DNA from: Prevotella histicola JCM 15637 = DNF00424
GTDB taxonomy: Bacteria > Bacteroidota > Bacteroidia > Bacteroidales > Bacteroidaceae
Length of the DNA stretch: 64,000 bases
Direction of reading: 5' to 3'
Assembly: GCF_000613925.1 (NCBI RefSeq)
Contig: NZ_BAJX01000009.1
Span: 1-64,000 of the forward strand
Position 1 is the stretch's first letter; the number at the start of each line of letters is the position of its first letter. Shown in pieces: positions 46,825-57,640 of this stretch. A program made the translations under genes and the position numbers. The notes under the pieces are model-generated. The model had not been told where the DNA came from, did not search any database, and saw only the letters and a list, made by a program, of their open reading frames with translations.

Positions 46825-49645
46825 TTATAATGTGAAACTAAGTGTTGCTGTGTACGTACGAGGGTGAGGAGCATTCGTTATATCACGTGATAAGCTACCA
46901 ATACCTCTCTGTCTTCTGGTCCCACCATTGCTCTCAACCTGTGGATCAGCACCCGGATAGTTAGTGATGACAAAGACATTTTGAATTGCAAATGAGAACC
47001 TCATACCGTTGACTACATTCTGTGTCCACTTACGTGCCAATGTAGATAAGTCATAGCCGAGGTACAGAGTTGACAGACGAAGGAAGTCAGCCTTTTCTAT
47101 ATAGTTGGCTCTGAATCGTGCACTCTTTGCCAACTCATCAGCAATCTGGTTGTATTCTGGTGTACCGACAGTGGCATTTGCCAGTGCCTGTAGCTGGTCA
47201 TTACGTTTCTTAAGGTTATCACCTAATCCCGATACATTGTAGAAACTCTGGTTATAGATAGATGCTCCCAGTGCATAGTTCCACTTAGTACCGAGTGTAA
47301 AGTTCTTAAATAACTTGAGATTGAATCCGAAAGCTCCGTTCACAGCAGGAAAAGGCTTACCAAGATAGGCATAGTCACTACTCTCTATGGCGCCAACTTT
47401 CGTGTTGTAGCTGCCATCTCGGTTGAAAGAAGGCCCATCTACTGTGTGGTAATAGAATGCATAAACAGGGTAACCCTCCTTGATGACGTTAGGATAATTG
47501 GTGATATCTCTGCCCCCAGTATTTGTTACTTTGTTAGTTTGATAGTTCAAATTGGCATAAACATCCAATGAATGGCGATCGCCCTGACGCCATAACGTAC
47601 CATTGTAGTTAAGCTCTAATCCATAACCTCTTACCTTACCAACGTTGTTGGGCATGCTTCCTATCCATCCATCACTTGATAATAGGTCCTCATAGATGAT
47701 AGCATCTGTGGTGTATTGAGCATAAAGGGTGAGAGAAAGCGTGTGGTTATTCTTGATAGTCCAGTCTGAACCGAACTCTATTTCCCGCATACGTTCTGGC
47801 TTGATGTTTGGGTTTCCTTTGTATTGTGGATGTACAATAGGACCGTAGGCAGAGACTCCGTCCATGACATATGAGGTGCGTGCATCAGTAGGATAGGGCA
47901 GTCTTCCGCTTTCTCCGTAAGCCAAACGGAACTTCTGATTCCTTAGATTGTATGATACACTCATAGAAGGATAGTAGATACTTGCCACATTACTACCGAT
48001 AAGGTTGGATGCATCACGCCTTAACCCAGCATTGATGAAGAGTCGATTGTCATAGTTTAGGAATGCTTCTCCATAGAGACCCCCACGTGCGTTGTTCGAA
48101 GGTTGACTCTGTTACAGTTCGTTCTGTAGCTGCTGCAATATTATCAACATCGCTTCTGAAGTGTGATGCTGCGATACTGTTCATATCCTCTTTTTGCTGT
48201 ACAATCTGCGAAAGGAGCGTTGCAGTAAGGTCTAACTTGTCAGCAAGGTGGAACTTCCGAGAAGCTTTTATATCCCAGTTCAGGTTTGAATTGCGCCGAT
48301 TACTAATGCTTTTAGCCCCCTCGCTGTTGTTCCCCAGCAGGTAGCCATAAGGTAAACGATAGATTCCTTCTGTGTGATTCACATCTACTCCAAACAAGGA
48401 TTCTAACTTAACGTCTCCTGGAAGGATGTAACTTAGGCGGAGGTTACCGATGAAACGGTCATTGTTATAGATCCAACTCTGTGCTCTCCATGCACTTTCT
48501 TCTATATAAGGCCATGGTGTCTGATTAATCATCATGTTCCAAATAGCATCGTATCTGCCCATTGCCGTTTGTGGAAGACTAATATTTCCGTGGATGTAGG
48601 ATGCGGTTGCACCCAGTGTGAAACGGTTCGACCGAAGGTCATAAGCCAACTTTGCACTATGTCTCTGGTCCTTATTTCCAGGCACAATCCCAGCAATGTC
48701 ATTGAGATTATAGGAGAAGAAGAGGCTCTGGTTACCCTGGAAGGCTTTTGAAACAGAGGTATAGAGTGATTTCTGCCACCCTGTTTGAAAGAAGTTGTTC
48801 AGTGCATCATTGTTCACAAATTGGTCATATTTACGGGCTAAAGTTGATGCACCAAGTGTCATCTTTACGAGTATGTCTGCCTTTTTGTTCTCTGGATTGT
48901 TTGTCTTTCCACGCTTTGTAGTGATGATGATCACACCGTTTGCCGCTTCAGCACCATAGCTTGCTGCCGCTGAAGGACCCTTGATAACATCAATACTTGC
49001 TATGTCATCAATTGTCAGGTCATTCAGAGCACTGAGAGCATCTTGTGAACTATTGATGTCTGAGACGTGTGTATTATTGAATTTCACACCATCTACGTAT
49101 ATTATAGGGTCGCGTTCCATACTCATTGTAGCACCACTACGCATATTGAAACGGATAGGCATACCCACCTTTCCATTACTTTGGTACATCTGTACACCAC
49201 CGACTTTGCCATCTAAGATATCACTGAGAGAGTTGGTATGCGACTCTTTTGATAAGTTGCTAAGGTCTATATGATCAACTTTACTACCCAATGCCTTCTG
49301 ACTTCGTGCACTGGAGATACTTGCAGTAACCAATACTTCTTGAAGATCGGCACCTGGTATAAGGCTTATTGTAGACTGATTCTGTAGGCTTTGTGCCTTG
49401 ATGTTTTGAGGTTTGAAGCCCACATAACTAATGCTTAAAACCTGATCGTCGTTATTATTCACAGTGAAGTACCCTTCTTCATCTGTTACAGCTTGTACTC
49501 CTTTGGGCCCTTTGATGATGGCACCGATGATTGGCTCACCTGTATCTTGGTTGATAACACGCACTTTGTGCATAGTCTGTGCATTCAGACTGATGGATGA
49601 GGCAATGAATAGCAATGCTATTCCTCTTTTAAAATGTTGTCTCAT
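46825..49645 (-). pseudogene. SusC/RagA-family TonB-dependent transporter, frameshifted
   Basis: The N-terminal frame (49645 down to 48050) has a signal peptide (SSISLNA before QTMHKV), a carboxypeptidase-regulatory-like domain (GEPIIGAIIKGPKG), the SusC motif and plug (SDILDGKVGGVQMYQSNG, YGAEAANGVIIITTKRGK) and part of the barrel. The remaining barrel to NAPHPRTYTATLSFTL is in another frame. Removing one C from the five-C run at 48080-48084 joins them as RTWGLYGEAFLNYDNRLFINAG, giving about 939 residues, normal for the family. The end of the first frame (SLWRSIPKL) is nonsense. Upstream promoter at 49739-49769; SusD follows. Confidence 0.9.
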
Positions 49646-49738
49646 ATAAAAGTTTTTTGTTTTTGTTATTATCCTTTTTTATGTGTTAGTGAAGAGACCT
49701 TAGTACCCTCTAAGCTCCCGGTTTGTTATTTGGTCGTG

Positions 49739-49769
49739 CAAAGATACAATAGTAAATGAAATGGTACAA
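49739..49769 (-). promoter_or_regulatory. Promoter of susCD
   Basis: On the minus strand TTG (49769-49767) and TATCTTTG (49746-49739) are 20 bp apart, leaving a leader of about 90 nt before the SusC start. Confidence 0.65.
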
Positions 49770-49886
49770 TACCAAAAAATAATGATTTAATTTGTATTTT
49801 GATAAGAGTAACCTCAAAGTATATACTTGGTTTTATATTTTCTTTGAAGAATAAAAACATATCATCGTTGTCTAATTTTGCTTTTA

Positions 49887-49921
49887 TTTTTGACGGGTGT
49901 CCGTGAAAAAGTGTACTTTTG
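49887..49921 (+). promoter_or_regulatory. Possible promoter of the EamA gene
   Basis: TTTTTG (49887-49892) and TACTTTTG (49914-49921) are 21 bp apart. The start codon is 140 bp downstream; nothing else stands out in this divergent gap. Confidence 0.5.
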
Positions 49922-50060
49922 TTGTAGTGGTGAGCATTGTAATTATCCTCTATAAGGATGTCAATGGCAAAGATTGAACGTAAGAAAGCTTCTTTGTTAT
50001 CGTATCACCTTATATATAATATAGAGAAAAGGATAATAAAGTAAATCATACAATAGCATT

Positions 50061-50477
50061 ATGTGGAAAGTATATGCTTTTCTATCAGCATTCTTTGCTG
50101 CGTTAACAGCAATCTGTGCAAAGATTGGTGTCAAGGATATCAATTCTGATCTGGCAACGGCAGTCCGTACAACTATCATCCTATTTCTTACATGGGGGAT
50201 TGTTATCTTTGGTTCTCATCTATGTGAAATAAAGACAATTAGTCGTAATACATGGCTTTTCCTGATATTATCTGGTCTGTCAACAGGCTTGTCATGGTTG
50301 TTTTATTTTAAAGCGATACAAACAGGAAGTGTGTCTCGTGTGGCTCCTATTGATAAACTGAGCGTTGTCATCACGATTCTTCTAGCATTCATCTTTCTTC
50401 ATGAACAGCCCTCATTTAAAGTCATTGTTGGTGCTTTGCTTGTTGCTTCAGGGAGTGTTCTTATGATATTAGATTAG
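50061..50477 (+). CDS. Single-domain EamA-family membrane transporter
   Basis: This 138-residue protein is one EamA repeat of the drug/metabolite transporter superfamily, with about five transmembrane helices (AFLSAFFAALTAICAKIGV, then TIILFLTWGIVIFG, LFLILSGLSTGLSWLFYF, IDKLSVVITILLAFIFLHE, VGALLVASGSVLMILD). Standard family members have two repeats; half-size ones must act as dimers. The ends look intact, so it is a natural short form, not a truncation. Substrate unknown. No neighbour on the same operon. Confidence 0.9.
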   Translation: MWKVYAFLSAFFAALTAICAKIGVKDINSDLATAVRTTIILFLTWGIVIFGSHLCEIKTISRNTWLFLILSGLSTGLSWLFYFKAIQTGSVSRVAPIDKLSVVITILLAFIFLHEQPSFKVIVGALLVASGSVLMILD

Positions 50478-50610
50478 GAGAATACGCCGTATTCCTGTGG
50501 TTCTGATAACTCGCTAAGGGTGGGCTCAATTTGTGTTTACACTGATGCTTTAGCATATATTTCTCCTTGTGATGTAAGATAATTTCATATTCGCATTTTA
50601 ATATACGCCC

Positions 50611-50744
50611 TTTTGCATTCTAAAAGGGCATGTTTTACATTGCAAAAGATGCCCTTTTACATCGTAAAAGGTGCCCTTTTGCATGGTAAAAGGGCATCTT
50701 TTACTTTGCTCTTTGTAACTACTTGATAGTCTATGTGTTATAAA
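50611..50744 (+). repeat. 22-bp repeat module copy 4 (four units plus hairpin)
   Basis: Units at 50611-50632, 50633-50654, 50655-50676 and 50677-50698, all with perfect TTTT and AAAA tracts. The second heptamers are GGGCATG, GATGCCC, GGTGCCC and GGGCATC, so the same word appears in both directions. TTTT at 50699, a 13-nt linker and a hairpin follow: TTTGTAAC (50712-50719) with GTTATAAA (50737-50744), one G-U pair, loop with TTGATAGTCT. It lies in the 413-bp gap between the EamA and TSUP genes, pointing with both. Apart from the TSUP promoter the gap holds nothing else recognised. Confidence 0.87.
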
Positions 50745-50893
50745 TCCTATTTTTAAGGCTTATTAGATCGTAAAGAATAGATAGACTCTTGATTTTTGTA
50801 AGATTATTTCTTTTTTCTTATTAGCCTTGCTATTTCATGTAATAGATAGGAGCATTTTATTAGACATTATTATTCCCTTTCAAAGGATTTATG

Positions 50894-50901
50894 TACTTTT
50901 G
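50894..50901 (+). promoter_or_regulatory. Promoter -7 box of the TSUP gene
   Basis: TACTTTTG matches TAnnTTTG and excludes the in-frame ATG at 50891 as the start, leaving ATG 50918. No clear -33 TTG. Confidence 0.5.
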
Positions 50902-50917
50902 CATCAAAATTTTCTCT

Positions 50918-51754
50918 ATGAGTATTATACTTTTTACTTTTCTTTTACTCTTCGGAGCCTATTGCGCAGGCTTGCTGGGCTCTTTGACAGGGTTGGGAGG
51001 TGGCGTAATTGTCATTCCTCTCCTTACGTTAGCTTTTGGTATTGACTTCCATTACGCAATTGGTGCAGCCTTGGTTGCTTCTATCGCAACGTCTTCAGGT
51101 TCCGCAAGTGCCTATGTGAAGGAGGGCTTGACCAACATTCGATTGGGTATGTTCCTTGAGATAGCAACGAGTGTAGGTGCAGTTTTAGGAGCTGCAGCAG
51201 CCCTGTGGATGCCAACAAATGTTATTGCTATTATTTTTGGAGCAGTTTTACTCCTCACGGTAGCTATGCAGTTCCGTCAGAAAACAGATTATATTGGTGT
51301 AAAAGGTAGTAATTTGGCTAAGAAACTGAAGCTGTTTGGTTCTTATCCTACTAAGGATGGAACGGTTCAGAGTTATGAACTTACCAATGTATCTGGGGGA
51401 TTCTCGGTAATGGTTCTTGCTGGTGCATTGTCTGGTTTGTTAGGAATTGGTAGTGGTGTGTTGAAGGTTCTTGCTATGGATAGTTGTATGAAGGTTCCTT
51501 TTAAGGTTAGTACAACGACAAGTAACTTCATGATTGGTGTAACAGCTGTTACTTCTGCCGTAGTTTATCTCCAGCGCGGATATATTGAACCAGGTATTGC
51601 TTTCCCAATTATGGTTGGTGTCTTGGCAGGTGCAATGAGTGGTGCAAAGTTGCTGAAGCATCTTGATGTAAGAGTATTACGAAAGATATTCGCTGTAGCT
51701 ATATTGTTGGTTGCATTGAATATGATATATAATGGTATAATAGGAAAGTTCTGA
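50918..51754 (+). CDS. TSUP/TauE-SafE family membrane permease
   Basis: A 278-residue integral membrane protein with two inverted halves typical of TauE/SafE anion (sulfite or organosulfonate) exporters: SLTGLGGGVIVIPLL in the first half and LSGLLGIGSGVLKVLAMD in the second. Around eight helices are predicted by eye. ATG 50918 is chosen because the earlier ATG overlaps the -7 box. A DUF1634 gene begins two bases after its stop, the usual partner in Bacteroidota. Substrate not determinable. Confidence 0.92.
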   Translation: MSIILFTFLLLFGAYCAGLLGSLTGLGGGVIVIPLLTLAFGIDFHYAIGAALVASIATSSGSASAYVKEGLTNIRLGMFLEIATSVGAVLGAAAALWMPTNVIAIIFGAVLLLTVAMQFRQKTDYIGVKGSNLAKKLKLFGSYPTKDGTVQSYELTNVSGGFSVMVLAGALSGLLGIGSGVLKVLAMDSCMKVPFKVSTTTSNFMIGVTAVTSAVVYLQRGYIEPGIAFPIMVGVLAGAMSGAKLLKHLDVRVLRKIFAVAILLVALNMIYNGIIGKF

Positions 51755-51755
51755 T

Positions 51756-52142
51756 ATGGGAAGTAACTTAAGCTCAAAGAATAATATGAATACTCTGATT
51801 GGCAATACTTTGCGCATCGGAGTCTTTGCTGCATGTATCATTGCATTGCTGGGAGGTATCTGGTATATCGCATCCTCTGCAGGCTCTTCATTGCCTGACT
51901 ATACTACTTTTCATCAAGGAGATGCTAGTTATACGACGGTTGAGGGTATTTTTAAGTCTGTATTCGCCTTGTCTGCAACTGGTTGGATACAACTTGGAGT
52001 GATAGTTTTGATGCTTACACCAGTGATGCGTGTCGTGTTGTCATTAGTAGATTTTGGTATTCAACGTGATTGGTTGTACGTGATCATAACAGGAATCGTA
52101 CTTCTTGTTATCATTGTTAATTCTCTCGTCGGGGTTGGATAA
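51756..52142 (+). CDS. DUF1634 domain-containing membrane protein
   Basis: 128 residues with three hydrophobic helices (IGVFAACIIALLGGIWYIA, WIQLGVIVLMLTPVMRVVL, LYVIITGIVLLVIIVNSLV). DUF1634 proteins are nearly always encoded directly after TauE/SafE permeases and probably form a subunit or modulator of them. A second ATG ten codons in is possible. No terminator is obvious before the rpsL promoter. Confidence 0.9.
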   Translation: MGSNLSSKNNMNTLIGNTLRIGVFAACIIALLGGIWYIASSAGSSLPDYTTFHQGDASYTTVEGIFKSVFALSATGWIQLGVIVLMLTPVMRVVLSLVDFGIQRDWLYVIITGIVLLVIIVNSLVGVG

Positions 52143-52240
52143 GCAGTGTTAAATAATAAATAAAACGTTATTTATTGTTAATTACATCATCGCTCAGCTT
52201 ATTCTTGTTCTTATTATTAGGTCGTTTAATGGATTCTTTG

Positions 52241-52248
52241 TACCTTTG
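52241..52248 (+). promoter_or_regulatory. Promoter -7 box of the str operon
   Basis: TACCTTTG fits TAnnTTTG 109 bp before the rpsL start. The leader of about 100 nt is AT-rich near the start codon. Confidence 0.6.
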
Positions 52249-52356
52249 CACCCCGAAACGACAGAGCGAATTGTATACTTATGTGAAGTGAATACTTGGT
52301 GTCGTAACTATTTGAAAATAAACAAAATAAATATATAACAATAAAAAATTAAAATT

Positions 52357-52740
52357 ATGCCTACTATTTCACAGTTAGTAAGAAAGGGCAGAAAGGACAT
52401 CGTAGACAAGAGTAAGTCCCCAGCTTTGGACAACTGTCCACAGCGTCGTGGTGTTTGCGTTCGTGTTTACACAACAACTCCTAAGAAGCCTAATTCGGCA
52501 ATGCGTAAGGTTGCCCGTGTTCGTTTGACCAACCAGAAGGAGGTTAACTCTTATATCCCTGGAGAGGGTCACAACTTGCAGGAGCACAGTATCGTTCTTG
52601 TTCGTGGTGGTCGTGTGAAGGACCTTCCTGGTGTACGTTATCACATCGTACGTGGTACTCTTGATACCGCAGGTGTTGCTAACCGTACACAGCGTCGTTC
52701 TAAATACGGTGCTAAGCGTCCAAAGGCAGCTAAGAAGTAA
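52357..52740 (+). CDS. rpsL: 30S ribosomal protein S12
   Basis: 127 residues. The decoding-site loops TTPKKPNSA and [13 protein letters not shown] keep the lysines changed in streptomycin-resistant mutants, so the S12 sequence is of the sensitive type. It heads rpsL-rpsG-fusA, with a 197-bp spacer before rpsG. Confidence 0.98.
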   Translation: MPTISQLVRKGRKDIVDKSKSPALDNCPQRRGVCVRVYTTTPKKPNSAMRKVARVRLTNQKEVNSYIPGEGHNLQEHSIVLVRGGRVKDLPGVRYHIVRGTLDTAGVANRTQRRSKYGAKRPKAAKK

Positions 52741-52937
52741 TAATTGCTTCAGAAAAATCTATAAAGCCGAGGTGCAACGGCCGGTGATGGTCGATGCTCC
52801 AAGGCTCATAAAAGAAGACTAAAAACGATAGTTTTGCTGGAGATTTGTAATCACAAGGTTGAGTAAATGCTCAAGAGTGAGTGTTGAAGAACGATAAGAC
52901 GACAGCCTCCGCAGAATTAAAGCTTATAAATTAAACA
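52741..52937 (+). other. Long rpsL-rpsG spacer, candidate regulatory RNA region
   Basis: The 197-bp spacer is the longest between genes from rpsL to rpsE and has no supported ORF. It contains GC-richer blocks (GCCGAGGTGCAACGGCCGG, GACGACAGCCTCCGC) unlike the AT-rich spacers elsewhere. In E. coli the rpsL-rpsG spacer is the binding site for repressor S7; a similar role here is inference. Confidence 0.4.
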
Positions 52938-53414
52938 ATGAGAAAAGCAAAACCAAAGAAGCGTGTGATCCTTCCGGATCCAAAGTTCAATGACCAGAAG
53001 GTCTCTAAGTTTGTAAATCACTTGATGTATGATGGTAAGAAGAATACCTCATACGAAATCTTCTATGCAGCCCTTGATATCGTAGGCGGTAAGATGAAGG
53101 ATGAAGAGAAGTCTCCACTGGAAGTGTGGAAGCAGGCTCTTGATAACATCACTCCGCAGGTAGAGGTAAAGAGTCGCCGTATCGGTGGTGCTACATTCCA
53201 GGTACCTACAGAGATTCGCCCTGATCGCAAGGAGAGTGTTTCTATGAAGAATATGATCGCTTTCGCACGTAAGCGCGGTGGTAAGAGCATGGCTGATAAG
53301 CTGGCTTCTGAGATCATGGATGCATTCAATAACCAGGGTGGTGCTTACAAACGTAAAGAAGATATGCACCGTATGGCTGAGGCTAACCGTGCTTTCGCTC
53401 ACTTCAGATTCTAA
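52938..53414 (+). CDS. rpsG: 30S ribosomal protein S7
   Basis: 158 residues, primary 16S rRNA 3'-domain binder. [17 protein letters not shown] start and the [18 protein letters not shown] beta-hairpin region are standard. fusA starts 28 bp downstream. Confidence 0.98.
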   Translation: MRKAKPKKRVILPDPKFNDQKVSKFVNHLMYDGKKNTSYEIFYAALDIVGGKMKDEEKSPLEVWKQALDNITPQVEVKSRRIGGATFQVPTEIRPDRKESVSMKNMIAFARKRGGKSMADKLASEIMDAFNNQGGAYKRKEDMHRMAEANRAFAHFRF

Positions 53415-53442
53415 TCAAGTTATATAATAAGGTAAAAAGAAA

Positions 53443-55560
53443 ATGGCAAATCACGATTTACATTTGACTCGTAATATCGGTATTATGGCACACATCGATG
53501 CCGGTAAGACGACAACATCTGAGCGTATTCTTTTTTATACAGGTAAGACTCATAAGATCGGTGAGGTTCATGATGGCGCTGCTACTATGGACTGGATGGC
53601 ACAGGAGCAGGAGCGTGGTATCACTATTACGTCTGCTGCAACTACTTGTAACTGGAACTATCTTGGCAAGTCTTATAAGATTAACTTGATTGATACTCCG
53701 GGACACGTTGACTTTACTGCTGAGGTTGAGCGTTCATTGCGTGTTCTTGATGGTGCTGTTGCTACATATTCAGCTGCTGATGGCGTTCAGCCACAGTCTG
53801 AGACGGTATGGCGTCAGGCTGATAAGTACAACGTTCCACGTATTGGTTATGTAAACAAGATGGACCGTTCTGGTGCTGACTTCTTTGAGACTGTTTCTCA
53901 GATGAAGGACATCTTGGGTGCAAACCCTATTGCTATTCAGATCCCAATTGGTGCAGAGGAAAACTTCAAAGGCGTTGTAGACCTTATTAAAATGAAGGCT
54001 ATCCTTTGGCACGATGAGACTATGGGTGCTGAATATGATGTAGAAGATATTCCTGCAGACTTGGCAGATGAAGCTGCTGAGTGGCGTGATAAATTACTTG
54101 AGGGTGCAGCAAACTTTGATGATGAGTTGATGGAGCTGTATCTTGAAGGTAAGGATATTCCTGAAGAGAAAATCATCGCTGCAATCCGTAAGGGTTGTAT
54201 TGCTATGGAATGCTGCCCAATGCTTTTAGGTTCTTCTTATAAGAATAAGGGTGTTCAGCCTCTTCTCGACTATGTTTGTGCATTCTTACCTTCTCCATTG
54301 GATACTCCAGCTATCGTTGGTGTAAATCCAGATACAGAGGAGGAAGAGGATCGTAAGCCAAGTGAAAGCGATCCAACATCTGCTTTGGCATTTAAGATTG
54401 CAACTGATCCATTTATGGGTCGTTTGGTATTCTTCCGTGTTTACTCAGGTAAGGTTGTTGCTGGTTCTTATGTTTACAACCCACGTTCTGGTAAGAAAGA
54501 GCGTATTAGCCGTTTGTTCCAGATGAACTCTAATAAGGAAATCCCTATGGAGTCAATTGATGCTGGAGATATTGGCGCAGGTGTAGGTTTTAAAGATATC
54601 CGTACAGGTGATACTCTTTGTGATGAGAATGCACCAATTGTATTGGAGTCTATGACTTTCCCTGATACTGTAATCTCTATTGCAGTAGAGCCTAAGAGTC
54701 AGGCTGATGTTGCTAAACTTGACAATGGTCTTGCTAAACTTGCAGAGGAGGATCCTACATTTACAGTTCGTACTGATGAACAAAGTGGTCAGACTATTAT
54801 ATCTGGTATGGGTGAGCTTCACCTTGATATCATTATTGACCGTCTGAAACGTGAGTTCAAGGTTGAATGTAACCAGGGTAAACCTCAGGTTAATTACAAG
54901 GAAGCTATTACTAAGGCTGCACAGAGCCGTGAGACTTATAAGAAGCAGTCTGGTGGTCGTGGTAAGTTTGCTTGTATTGATGTAACTATCGAGCCAAAGG
55001 ATGAAGATTACACAGAGGGTGACTTGCAGTTTATCAATGTTGTCAAAGGTGGTAACGTTCCTAAGGAATTCATCCCTGCAGTGGAGAAAGGATTCAAGGA
55101 TTGCCTGAACAATGGTGTACTTGGTGGCTTCCCAATGACTGGTCTTAAGGTTACTTTAACGGATGGTTCTTTCCACCCAGTAGACTCTGATCAGTTGTCA
55201 TTTGAGCTCGTTGCACATCAGGCATTTAAGGTTCTTTGTCCTAAAGCTGGTCCTGTTCTGATGGAGCCTATCATGAAGGTTGAGGTTGTTACACCTGAAG
55301 AGAACATGGGTGATGTCATTGGTGACTTGAATAAGCGTCGTGGTCTTGTTCAGGGTATGGACGAAGCTCGTAGTGGTGCACGTATCGTTAAGGCTATGGT
55401 TCCATTGTCAGAGATGTTCGGTTATGTGACAGCTCTTCGTACAATTACCTCTGGTCGTGCTACTTCTTCAATGGAGTATGATCACCACTCTCCTGTATCA
55501 AGCAGTCTTGCTAAGGAGATTCTTGCAGAGTTGAATGGCAATTCTGATCTTGTAAAGTAA
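53443..55560 (+). CDS. fusA: Elongation factor G
   Basis: 705 residues, the translocation GTPase. G1 [12 protein letters not shown], switch [15 protein letters not shown] and NKMDRSGAD are present, then domains II-V ending [15 protein letters not shown]. Position in the str operon marks it as the housekeeping copy. Other Bacteroidota also carry paralogs, which cannot be judged from this window. Confidence 0.98.
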   Translation: MANHDLHLTRNIGIMAHIDAGKTTTSERILFYTGKTHKIGEVHDGAATMDWMAQEQERGITITSAATTCNWNYLGKSYKINLIDTPGHVDFTAEVERSLRVLDGAVATYSAADGVQPQSETVWRQADKYNVPRIGYVNKMDRSGADFFETVSQMKDILGANPIAIQIPIGAEENFKGVVDLIKMKAILWHDETMGAEYDVEDIPADLADEAAEWRDKLLEGAANFDDELMELYLEGKDIPEEKIIAAIRKGCIAMECCPMLLGSSYKNKGVQPLLDYVCAFLPSPLDTPAIVGVNPDTEEEEDRKPSESDPTSALAFKIATDPFMGRLVFFRVYSGKVVAGSYVYNPRSGKKERISRLFQMNSNKEIPMESIDAGDIGAGVGFKDIRTGDTLCDENAPIVLESMTFPDTVISIAVEPKSQADVAKLDNGLAKLAEEDPTFTVRTDEQSGQTIISGMGELHLDIIIDRLKREFKVECNQGKPQVNYKEAITKAAQSRETYKKQSGGRGKFACIDVTIEPKDEDYTEGDLQFINVVKGGNVPKEFIPAVEKGFKDCLNNGVLGGFPMTGLKVTLTDGSFHPVDSDQLSFELVAHQAFKVLCPKAGPVLMEPIMKVEVVTPEENMGDVIGDLNKRRGLVQGMDEARSGARIVKAMVPLSEMFGYVTALRTITSGRATSSMEYDHHSPVSSSLAKEILAELNGNSDLVK

Positions 55561-55570
55561 ATAAAGGTAA

Positions 55571-55615
55571 GGTGTTGTCCTCTCATAGCGTATGACTCTT
55601 ATGGGAGGCAACCTT
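55571..55615 (+). terminator. Imperfect hairpin between fusA and rpsJ
   Basis: GTTG, CCTC and CATA of the 5' arm pair in order with TATG, GAGG and CAACC of the 3' arm, with one bulge and one wobble. The T tract is weak, so partial termination or processing between the str and S10 parts is likelier than a full stop. Confidence 0.45.
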
Positions 55616-55647
55616 TATAATATTCAATAATTAATAAAATATTAAGC

Positions 55648-55953
55648 ATGAGTCAGAAGATTCGTATTAAGCTGAAGTCTTACGACCACCAGTTGGTTGA
55701 CAAATCAGCAGAGAAGATTGTGAAGGCTGTAAAGGCTACAGGTGCTATTGTTAGTGGCCCTATTCCATTGCCAACACATAAGCGTATTTACACAGTAAAC
55801 CGCTCAACATTCGTTAACAAGAAGTCACGTGAGCAATTCCAGCTTTCTGATTTTAAGCGTCTTATTGACATTTATAGCTCTACAGCTAAGACTGTTGATG
55901 CTTTGATGAAGCTTGAGTTGCCTTCAGGTGTAGAAGTTGAGATCAAGGTGTAA
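55648..55953 (+). CDS. rpsJ: 30S ribosomal protein S10
   Basis: 101 residues, first gene of the S10 operon ([39 protein letters not shown]). S10 also acts with NusB in antitermination. It follows fusA after 87 bp with a hairpin between. Confidence 0.98.
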   Translation: MSQKIRIKLKSYDHQLVDKSAEKIVKAVKATGAIVSGPIPLPTHKRIYTVNRSTFVNKKSREQFQLSDFKRLIDIYSSTAKTVDALMKLELPSGVEVEIKV

Positions 55954-56022
55954 TTACCATTGATTATAAAAGACGAATTTTAAAAATAAAGCATTTACAT
56001 TCATTTTAAATATTTAATTGAA

Positions 56023-56637
56023 ATGCCAGGATTATTAGGAAAGAAAATCGGAATGACATCCGTATTCAGTGCCGACGGTAAAAATGTACCGTGCACTGTT
56101 ATCGAAGCTGGTCCTTGTGTTGTAACCCAGGTTAAAACTGTAGAAAAAGATGGTTACAAGGCTGTTCAGTTAGGTTTCGGTGAGGCTAAGGAGAAAAGAA
56201 CTTCTAAGCCACAGCAGGGACACTTTAAGAAAGCCGGCACAACACCAAAGAAGCACTTGGCCGAGTTCAAGTTTGATGAGGAGTATAACCTCGGTGACAC
56301 AATTACCGTTGAACTGTTCAATGACTCAAAGTTCGTTGATGTTGTAGGTACGTCTAAGGGTAAGGGCTTCCAAGGCGTTGTAAAGCGTCATGGATTCGGT
56401 GGTGTAGGTCAGTCTACTCACGGTCAGGATGACCGTGCTCGTAAACCGGGTTCTATTGGTGCTTGTTCTTATCCAGCTAAGGTGTTCAAGGGCATGCGAA
56501 TGGGCGGCCAAATGGGAGGTGATAGAGTTACTACTCAGAACCTTCAAGTGTTAAAGGTTATTCCAGAGCATAATCTCCTTCTTGTTAAGGGTAGTGTTGC
56601 TGGATGCAATGGTTCAACCGTAATAATTAATAAGTAA
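56023..56637 (+). CDS. rplC: 50S ribosomal protein L3
   Basis: 204 residues ([35 protein letters not shown]), an early 23S rRNA binder. Its stop overlaps the rplD start by one base (TAATG at 56635-56639). Confidence 0.98.
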   Translation: MPGLLGKKIGMTSVFSADGKNVPCTVIEAGPCVVTQVKTVEKDGYKAVQLGFGEAKEKRTSKPQQGHFKKAGTTPKKHLAEFKFDEEYNLGDTITVELFNDSKFVDVVGTSKGKGFQGVVKRHGFGGVGQSTHGQDDRARKPGSIGACSYPAKVFKGMRMGGQMGGDRVTTQNLQVLKVIPEHNLLLVKGSVAGCNGSTVIINK

Positions 56638-57266
56638 TGGATATTAACGTATTAGATATCAAAGGTCAGGAGACCGGCCGTAAGGTAACTCTTAACGAGA
56701 ATATCTTCGGAATTGAGCCTAACGATCACGTCCTCTATCTCGCAGTAAAGCAGTATCTTGCTGCTCAGCGCCAAGGTACAGCTAAATCAAAGGAAAGAAG
56801 TGAACACGCTGGTTCTACTCGTAAGCTAGGACGTCAGAAGGGCGGCGGCGGTGCTCGTCGTGGTGATATTAATTCACCAGTCCTCGTTGGTGGTGGTCGT
56901 GTGTTCGGTCCTAAGCCACGTGACTATAGCTTTAAGTTGAATAAGAAGGTAAAGACTCTCGCACGTAAGTCAGCTTTGGCTTATAAGGCACAGGAGAATT
57001 CTATTGTCGTTGTAGAAGATTTCAATCTCGAAGCTCCAAAGACTAAAGATTTTGTAAATATTGCTAAAAATCTTAAAGTTGATGACAAGAAGGTTCTTCT
57101 CGTTTTGCCAGAAGTAGAGAAAAACGTATATTTGTCGGCTCGTAATTTGAAGAAGGCTGAAGTAATGACAGCATCACAGGTAAACTCATACAAGGTTTTA
57201 AATGCTGATGTTCTCGTTGTTACTGAGAATTCTTTGAAAGTTATCGACGAAATCTTAACCAAGTAA
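56637..57266 (+). CDS. rplD: 50S ribosomal protein L4
   Basis: 209 residues with the long exit-tunnel loop ([19 protein letters not shown]) near residues 60-80. In E. coli L4 represses the S10 operon. Coupled to rplC by a one-base overlap. Confidence 0.98.
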   Translation: MDINVLDIKGQETGRKVTLNENIFGIEPNDHVLYLAVKQYLAAQRQGTAKSKERSEHAGSTRKLGRQKGGGGARRGDINSPVLVGGGRVFGPKPRDYSFKLNKKVKTLARKSALAYKAQENSIVVVEDFNLEAPKTKDFVNIAKNLKVDDKKVLLVLPEVEKNVYLSARNLKKAEVMTASQVNSYKVLNADVLVVTENSLKVIDEILTK

Positions 57267-57288
57267 TAATTAGGAGACAGTAATAATT

Positions 57289-57633
57289 ATGGGATTTATC
57301 ATTAAACCAATGGTCACTGAGAAGATGACCAAGTTGACAGACAAGTCTTCTGAGGATAAGGTTGTAAAGCATAAAGGTGAGAAAAGAACTATCTTGGCTC
57401 AGCCAAAGTATGGTTTTATAGTTAAGCCTGAGGCCAACAAGCTTGAGATTAAGAAAGAAGTTGAAGCTCTGTACAACGTTACAGTAGTAGATGTGAATAC
57501 GATTCGTTATGCTGGTAAACGTCAGGCTCGCTATACGAAGGCTGGCCTTGTAAAAGGGCAGAAGAACGCATTCAAGAAGGCTATCGTCACTTTGAAGAAT
57601 GGCGATTCAATTGATTTTTACAGCAATATTTAA
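57289..57633 (+). CDS. rplW: 50S ribosomal protein L23
   Basis: 114 residues, docking site for trigger factor and SRP at the tunnel exit. It is longer than the roughly 97-residue E. coli form because of a charged insert after residue 15 (DKSSEDKVVKHKGEKRT) before the conserved KYGFIVKPEANKLEIKK core. rplB starts 7 bp after the stop. Confidence 0.97.
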   Translation: MGFIIKPMVTEKMTKLTDKSSEDKVVKHKGEKRTILAQPKYGFIVKPEANKLEIKKEVEALYNVTVVDVNTIRYAGKRQARYTKAGLVKGQKNAFKKAIVTLKNGDSIDFYSNI

Positions 57634-57640
57634 ATAAAAA

